DNA from: an uncultured Eubacteriales bacterium
GTDB taxonomy: Bacteria; Bacillota; Clostridia; Oscillospirales; Oscillospiraceae
Length of the DNA: 46,915 nucleotides
NCBI GenBank assembly: GCA_900549475.1
Contig: UROF01000018.1
Location: forward strand, 1-46,915
Direction: 5' to 3'
Under the pieces are notes generated by a model. The model searched no databases and was not told where the DNA came from. It was given only the letters and a program-made list of their open reading frames with translations. The position numbers and the translations under genes were made by a program. Positions 42,655 through 46,915 of this stretch are shown here, piece after piece. Position 1 is the stretch's first letter. Each line of letters opens with the position of its first letter.

Positions 42655-43782
42655 TTAGGCCGACGGACGCCACCCGCACACCAGGCACTGGCGTTCCTCC
42701 AGGCCCTCCAGCAGCGTATCCAGGCCGCCCCGGCAATTCCCGTCACTGCCCAGATGGATCGTCAGATCCCGCCGGTACCGCTCCACGGTGCTCAGCAGGC
42801 TCCTGGCCCGGCTGGCTGTGGACAGTCCTGTCTCCCGGCGGTCCAGGTCGGCAGTGATCTCCATGCACCCCAGTTCATCCAGCAGGCCAGCAGCGTCCAC
42901 CGTTCCCTCGTACCACACCAGATCCAGCCAGCTGCAGGCAGCCTGCCACAACAGTTCCCGGCCGAGGACCACCTGTTCCTCCAGTGCCTCCTCCGTCTCA
43001 CCGGAGGCCAGCAGGGCCACGCTGTGTCCTCCCGCCACCAGGGCGCGCAGCAGATCGCCGTCTGCCATCTGCTCCGTCGTGAGAAGGAAGGTGCCCTGGG
43101 CGTCACTGCCCAGAATATCCAGCACCGCCAGGGTATCCTCCCTGGATCGGCACTCCACCAGCAGGTGGATCCTCTGTCCCGTATACTGCGGGTACACCGG
43201 AGGTTCCGTAATTTCTGTGGTCGGTTCCTCCTCCATAGCCTTTTCATAGGCATTGTACCGCCGGAGCATGTCATTGTAGGCGGCATCAATAAAATCCCGG
43301 TCGGACAGGACCGAACTGCTGCTGCGTACCCGGATCAGAGGGGCGATCCCCGTCTGACCCTCGGTGCTGATGCTCCAGTTCAATCCAAAAAAGCCGCACA
43401 CCGTACCCATAGGCAGAAAAATATAGCCGTTTTTCTCAATGGCATGGGCCTGATAGGTGTTCCCGTTTTTGTCATAGGTGGTCTGTTTGGCCAGGTCAAA
43501 ACGCAGATCTGTCCGCGGCGTATACAACATCGCCAGCTTTGTACTGCTGTTATATACATAGGTGACGCCCAGATCCGTGCCATCGAAGAGATTACTGCAC
43601 ACATACAGGGCCCCGCCGGAATAGAAAGGCATGGTCTCACTGTTGAGATCCATCAGTTTTTCATTGGCGGCGGTAAAATACACACCATCCTGCACTGCCC
43701 GGCCCTTTTCCGGGACCAGTGCCAGCACCAGGATCAGGGCCAGCAGCCATGTCCCTGCCCGCCGCAGCCGTTTTCCCAACAT
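42655..43782 (-). CDS. Secreted protein with copper-amine-oxidase-N-like and degenerate polysaccharide-deacetylase-like domains
   Basis: 375 aa from the ATG at 43782, chosen because AAGGAGG precedes it; the first in-frame ATG (43818) has no ribosome site. Signal peptide LRRAGTWLLALILVLALVP. Residues about 35-140 resemble the wall/stalk-type copper amine oxidase N domain (YIFLPMGTVCGFFGLNWS). After an acidic linker, residues about 210-375 follow a NodB-like layout (LVECRSREDTLAVLDIL, AQGTFLLTTEQM, GGHSVALLASGE), but the metal-binding His residues of active deacetylases are absent. It is therefore probably non-catalytic, perhaps glycan-binding. The gene is alone between two divergent or unrelated units. 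Confidence 0.65.
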   Translation of the reverse strand: MLGKRLRRAGTWLLALILVLALVPEKGRAVQDGVYFTAANEKLMDLNSETMPFYSGGALYVCSNLFDGTDLGVTYVYNSSTKLAMLYTPRTDLRFDLAKQTTYDKNGNTYQAHAIEKNGYIFLPMGTVCGFFGLNWSISTEGQTGIAPLIRVRSSSSVLSDRDFIDAAYNDMLRRYNAYEKAMEEEPTTEITEPPVYPQYTGQRIHLLVECRSREDTLAVLDILGSDAQGTFLLTTEQMADGDLLRALVAGGHSVALLASGETEEALEEQVVLGRELLWQAACSWLDLVWYEGTVDAAGLLDELGCMEITADLDRRETGLSTASRARSLLSTVERYRRDLTIHLGSDGNCRGGLDTLLEGLEERQCLVCGWRPSA

Positions 43783-43982
43783 CTCCGCCGCCTCCTTCCC
43801 ATAGACCGCTTTCTGCATGATAGTTTATTCTAGCACAAAGCTGACGGCCGTACAACGAAAAGTTCATCTTCGCCCAAATGTGCTATCGCGTTTTGGAAAA
43901 GGATATGATATAATTCTTTCAATACGCCCGCCGGGTGGCGGGGCATTGTTTAGGCCGGCTCTGCCGGCAGGAGGGAGAACGC

Positions 43983-44675
43983 ATGGCAGCCACAAAAAGC
44001 AGAGAGAGCGGCGCTCCTCAATTTGCCGCTGATACCTCCCGGCGCACGCTGGGACAATGGGGCAAGGCCCTGGCGACACTGCTGCTGGGACTGACAGTAG
44101 CCCATCTGGGGGTGACGCTGTTTCTCCTCTCAGAGTTGGGCAGCGATCCTTTCACCGTGATGATCCAAGGCCTGGCCAGGACGGCAGGCTTCACCGTGGG
44201 CACCATCCACGTGATCATACTGTGCCTTCTCATGGCAGTCATGGCGCTGACTACCAAGGGGTATGTAAAGCCCGGTACGGTGGTATGCGCTTTTCTGGGC
44301 GGACCAATCATCGATCTCTTTACCTGGCTGCTGGGCCGCTGGATCTCCGCAGACTCTCCCATGTTGGTGCGGTGCCTGAGTATGGTGGCGGGCTGTGTGA
44401 TCCTGGCAGCAGGTATGTCTCTGGTCATCAACAGCAACGCCGGCACAGGCCCCAATGATCTGGTGGCTATCATTCTCTCCGACAAGCTGGGCCGGTTCCA
44501 GTTCCGCTGGGTCCGTATGGGCTGTGACATCTTCTTCCTCATCGTGGGCTTCCTGCTGGGAGGTACCGTAGGGGCCGGTACTCTGGTCGCTGCCCTGCTT
44601 ACCGGTCCAGTGGTCCAGTTCTGGCTGCCGCGGACCGCACCGGTCACCCGGTGGATCGATGGTCCTTCCCAATAG
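43983..44675 (+). CDS. YczE/YitT-like integral membrane protein
   Basis: 230 aa from the ATG at 43983 (GGAGGGA upstream). Five hydrophobic segments, with the family features LSELGSDPFTVMIQGLA, SNAGTGPNDLVAII and FRWVRMGCDIFFLIVGFLLGG. Members of this Firmicutes family have no proven biochemical role. It is followed after 69 bp of AT-rich sequence by an M24 peptidase gene. The upstream region has a TATAAT at 43909-43914 but no good -35. Confidence 0.85.
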   Translation: MAATKSRESGAPQFAADTSRRTLGQWGKALATLLLGLTVAHLGVTLFLLSELGSDPFTVMIQGLARTAGFTVGTIHVIILCLLMAVMALTTKGYVKPGTVVCAFLGGPIIDLFTWLLGRWISADSPMLVRCLSMVAGCVILAAGMSLVINSNAGTGPNDLVAIILSDKLGRFQFRWVRMGCDIFFLIVGFLLGGTVGAGTLVAALLTGPVVQFWLPRTAPVTRWIDGPSQ

Positions 44676-44744
44676 CCCTCCTCCCACTGTTTTTGATTTA
44701 TCGATTTTTATTTTATATATTAACTGAAAGGAAGGAACTCAACC

Positions 44745-45824
44745 ATGTCTCTGCATCAGGAGCGGCTGGCTAAGGTCTGCCGCAAAATGGAGGAGGCCGG
44801 CCTGAGCCAGCTCCTCGTTACCGACCATTTGAGCATTTACTACCTCATCGGCATCGACGTAGTGCCTTTTGAACGGTTCTGGTGCCTTTTGGTCAAAACT
44901 GATGGTACCCACACGCTCTTTGCCAACCGGCTCTTTGCCTTGGGTGAGACCGGTTGGCCCACCGTCACCCTAACGGATACCGACGATGTGGCCGCCGCGG
45001 TGGCCCCCTACATTGCTCCAGGAGATCTGGGGGTAGACAAAAACATGGCCGCAAGGTTCCTGCTGCCCATCCTCTCCGCCTGCCCCGGGACCCATGCGGT
45101 ACTGGGTTCAGCCTGCGTGGACAGTGTCCGCGCCCGGAAGGATGAAGCGGAAAAAGGCCTGATGCGCCGGGCCTCGGAGATCAACGACCAGTGCATGGAA
45201 AAGCTGGCGGCCTATATCCACGACGGTGTCACCGAGCGGGAATGCGCCGCCTATCTGGATAGCTGCTTTGCATCCTATGGCTGCGAGGGACTTGCCTTCG
45301 ACTCCATCATCTCCTTCGGCGCCAACGCCGCCGATCCCCATCATGCCCCCGACAACACCGTTGTCAAAGAGGGCGACTGCATCGTCATCGACATCGGCTG
45401 CAAGAAGGACCATTACTGTGCCGATATGACCCGGACCTACTTCTGGAAAAAGGCTGATCCCCGCTACATTGCCATCCATGATCTGGTCCGGGAGGCCAAC
45501 GAAAAGGCCATGGCTCTGGTACGGCCCGGTGTACGGCTGTGCGACGTGGATGCCGCCGCCCGGGATCACATTGCGGCAGCAGGCTACGGCGAATATTTCA
45601 CCCACCGTCTGGGCCACTTCATCGGCATGGAGGACCATGAGCAGGGGGACGTCAGCGCTGTGAACCCTGCCCCCGCCGAGGAAGGTATGGTGTTTTCCAT
45701 TGAGCCGGGCGTGTATCTTCCCGGTGAATTTGGTGTCCGGGTGGAGGACCTGGTGATCGTCACGGCGGACGGGTGCGAGAGCCTCAACCATGTGGACAAG
45801 CAGTGGAAGATCCTGGGGATCTGA
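44745..45824 (+). CDS. Xaa-Pro aminopeptidase/dipeptidase (peptidase M24)
   Basis: 359 aa, the usual length for PepQ-like enzymes. An N-terminal creatinase-type domain (about 1-125) and a pita-bread catalytic domain. Metal ligands are visible: Asp in VIDIGCKKDHY, Asp in CADMTRTYFW, His in HRLGHFIGMEDHE, Glu in FSIEPGVYLP and Glu in RVEDLVIV. It removes or splits residues before proline in peptides in the cytoplasm. GAAAGGAAGG precedes the ATG; a clear terminator follows. Confidence 0.93.
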   Translation: MSLHQERLAKVCRKMEEAGLSQLLVTDHLSIYYLIGIDVVPFERFWCLLVKTDGTHTLFANRLFALGETGWPTVTLTDTDDVAAAVAPYIAPGDLGVDKNMAARFLLPILSACPGTHAVLGSACVDSVRARKDEAEKGLMRRASEINDQCMEKLAAYIHDGVTERECAAYLDSCFASYGCEGLAFDSIISFGANAADPHHAPDNTVVKEGDCIVIDIGCKKDHYCADMTRTYFWKKADPRYIAIHDLVREANEKAMALVRPGVRLCDVDAAARDHIAAAGYGEYFTHRLGHFIGMEDHEQGDVSAVNPAPAEEGMVFSIEPGVYLPGEFGVRVEDLVIVTADGCESLNHVDKQWKILGI

Positions 45825-45861
45825 CCATGCGGCAAATGGCCCAATGGCCCCCAAGTGAAAC

Positions 45862-45897
45862 AAAAGAAGGGCACGACGCAAGTCGTGTCCTTCTTTT
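45862..45897 (+). terminator. Terminator of the M24 peptidase gene
   Basis: AAAAGAAGGGCACGAC-gcaa-GTCGTGTCCTTCTTTT, continuing in T. Confidence 0.9.
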
Positions 45898-45930
45898 TGG
45901 CAACTGATGTAAAATTTGAAAACCCACCTC

Positions 45931-45992
45931 AGTTCTGCACCCGAAGCCAAATCGCAACCCAGCGCAAGCGGTTGCGATTGGGAAAGGAGGAG
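45931..45992 (+). repeat. Hairpin repeat, copy 1 (left of the GNAT gene)
   Basis: TTCTGCACCC.. then arms CCAAATCGCAACC / GGTTGCGATTGG around CAGCGCAAGC-like loop, ending GGAAAGGAGGAG. Same layout as copies 2 and 3. Compared with copy 3, the arm reads GCAA/TTGC instead of GAA/TTC, a paired change that keeps the stem. Confidence 0.8.
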
Positions 45993-46040
45993 CCGTCCCG
46001 GCCTGGCCTCACACCGTCTGGAATCATCACGGGATAAGGA

Positions 46041-46529
46041 CTATGGTCTCAGTTCCATGTAGACTGCGTCATACCCCTCTTCCTGCTGGGCAACATGAGC
46101 AGGCGGTTCCTTCACAACAAACCCCAAGCGCTGATACAGCGCAACCGCTTTTACATTCTGTGGGTCAGGATCGACCCAAACCGTTTTGGCTCCATTGGCA
46201 AAAGCTTCCTTGATGGCATGCTTCAGGCCGGCTGTACCAATCCCTTTGCCTCTCGCAAAGGAGAACAGCTTAATATCAAGAGCTGCGCTGTAATGATGGT
46301 CCACATCAATGGAATAAAAGGACTCTCCGCAGTAAACACCATCGTCAAACAGCGAATAGTGGTTTCGGAGCGGTTTGCCCTGCTCAATCCAGGAAAGCCA
46401 TTTCTTCATATTTTCATCTGTTTCGTGTAAGCCTTCCGGAAACCCAACAAACTTCATGACATCCCCATCAGCCCAAAGCTTTTGCACATCGTTCAGGTCT
46501 CTGGACGTTGTTTCCCTGATCGAAATCAT
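46041..46529 (-). CDS. GNAT-family N-acetyltransferase
   Basis: 162 aa. The acetyl-CoA-binding motif is in KLFSFARGKGIGTAGLKHAI (about residues 88-107), followed by the beta5-alpha4 segment VDPDPQNVKAVALYQRLGFVV, which is typical of GNAT enzymes. The acceptor is unknown. The gene is visibly AT-richer than the rest of the window, has weak ribosome-site context (GGAGG about 10 nt upstream: ATAGAGGAGGTATC), and is enclosed by direct copies of a hairpin repeat next to a tRNA gene. This suggests recent acquisition as a small cassette. Confidence 0.88.
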   Translation of the reverse strand: MISIRETTSRDLNDVQKLWADGDVMKFVGFPEGLHETDENMKKWLSWIEQGKPLRNHYSLFDDGVYCGESFYSIDVDHHYSAALDIKLFSFARGKGIGTAGLKHAIKEAFANGAKTVWVDPDPQNVKAVALYQRLGFVVKEPPAHVAQQEEGYDAVYMELRP

Positions 46530-46561
46530 GGCAATGATACCTCCTCTATGTCCTTCAGTTT

Positions 46562-46622
46562 TAGGTCTGCACCCAAACCCGAATCAAAGCCCAGCGCAGC
46601 GGGTCCGATTTGGATAGGAGGC
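46562..46622 (+). repeat. Hairpin repeat, copy 2 (right of the GNAT gene)
   Basis: TAGGTCTGCACCCAAACCCG.. with loop core AGCCCAGCGCAGCGGG, closing GATTTGGATAGGAGGC. Direct orientation relative to copies 1 and 3; the stem is less perfect. Confidence 0.78.
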
Positions 46623-46668
46623 GCAAGTGGTTGCGGATGACGTTTTTTGTGCATGAGCATAAAAAAGC

Positions 46669-46696
46669 GTGGTCGCAAAGCGAACTTTGCGACCAC
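46669..46696 (-). terminator. Terminator-like hairpin between repeats 2 and 3
   Basis: Perfect 12-bp stem GTGGTCGCAAAG / CTTTGCGACCAC; on the minus strand followed by GCTTTTTT. No gene feeding it is visible, so it may be the relic of a lost neighbouring gene. Confidence 0.65.
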
Positions 46697-46730
46697 ATGA
46701 ACTATCGCAACAGTATAGATGCACGGCTAT

Positions 46731-46792
46731 CAGGTCTGCACCTAAAACCAAATCGAAGCCCAGCGCAGCGGGTTCGATTTGGAAAGGAGGAG
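46731..46792 (+). repeat. Hairpin repeat, copy 3 (next to tRNA-Lys)
   Basis: CAGGTCTGCACC.. with perfect arms CCAAATCGAA (46748-46757) / TTCGATTTGG (46773-46782), ending GGAAAGGAGGAG. The loop part GCGGGTTCGATT resembles a tRNA T arm. Confidence 0.8.
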
Positions 46793-46820
46793 CAGCAAAA
46801 TGAGCGCGCTCTGACTTTTG

Positions 46821-46859
46821 AAAAAAAGTCGGAGCAAGCGATATGACGCTTGCTCCGAC
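46821..46859 (-). terminator. Terminator of tRNA-Lys
   Basis: Minus strand: GTCGGAGCAAGCG / CGCTTGCTCCGAC stem directly after the tRNA, followed by seven T. Confidence 0.9.
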
Positions 46860-46860
46860 G

Positions 46861-46915
46861 TGGTGACCCGTCGGGGATTCGAACCCCGGACCCACTGCTT
46901 AAAAGGCAGTTGCTC
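46861..46915 (-). tRNA. tRNA-Lys (anticodon TTT), 3' part only
   Basis: Minus strand: anticodon arm ACTGC-CTTTTAA-GCAGT with anticodon TTT, T arm CGGGG-TTCGAAT-CCCCG, encoded CCA at 46861-46863. The 5' part lies beyond the window. Confidence 0.94.

Noticed and set aside
46637..46846. Small frame after hairpin repeat 2 (starting MTFFVHEHKKAWSQ)
   Set aside because: Despite a GGAGG upstream at a distance, it runs through a terminator hairpin and the next repeat, so it is probably not a gene.

Overview
The window looks like a chromosomal segment of a high-GC, strictly anaerobic Clostridia, most likely Oscillospiraceae (Flavonifractor/Lawsonibacter/Intestinimonas-like). This is inferred from gene content: a clostridial 2[4Fe-4S] ferredoxin, rubrerythrin with a PerR-type regulator, a T-box leader, BlaI/BlaR1, an SLH-anchored surface protein, cobalamin genes, GC-rich codon use and strong AAGGAGG-type ribosome sites. 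No phage, plasmid, transposase, integrase or CRISPR genes were seen.

Layout. 1-1.5 kb: 3' half of tRNA-Gly(CCC), a structured intergenic repeat, and a D,D-carboxypeptidase. 1.5-8 kb: a LysR regulator divergent from an operon that fuses CoA-disulfide reductase, rhodanese and siroheme-type sulfite/nitrite reductase modules and continues into a FecBCD-type ABC importer. 8-11 kb: dus, ECF sigma and anti-sigma genes, and a small ferredoxin. 11-17 kb: clpC, a membrane protein of unknown function, prfB. 17-19 kb: cobT-cobU. 19-22.6 kb: a BlaI/BlaR1-like pair with its operators, next to a large Ig/SLH surface protein (22.7-26.2 kb). 26.5-29 kb: galM and dsdA, then about 630 bp of gene-free, hairpin-rich DNA. 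29.7-34 kb: a T-box-controlled pair, made of a LeuA-like protein lacking the usual metal-binding histidines and a TIM-barrel/acyl-CoA ligase fusion. 34-38 kb: perR-rubrerythrin, a ZIP transporter, a rhodanese and a GH13 glucosidase. 38-43.8 kb: response regulator, histidine kinase, HtrA protease and a YcxB-like protein, plus a secreted protein. 44-46 kb: a YczE-like membrane protein and an M24 peptidase. 46-46.9 kb: an AT-richer GNAT gene between hairpin repeats, next to tRNA-Lys(TTT).

The most unusual signal is a family of about 145-150 bp multi-hairpin intergenic elements. Two of the three loci lie exactly at the stop codon of a gene (prfB and the response-regulator gene). In both, the last 91-95 bp of the gene is repeated on the far side of the element, and the repeat period is exactly 239 bp in both although the genes are unrelated. 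The regulator locus holds two such units in tandem. The element has the same orientation relative to the gene at both loci, and each repeated gene end begins with AAA. This looks like an undescribed gene-end-duplicating element, or a fixed-length copying process. The third copy (91-240) is solitary.

Coordinates of genes are given from the start codon best supported by a ribosome-binding site, so several are shorter than the longest open frame. All functions are read from sequence motifs and family knowledge; no database search was run.
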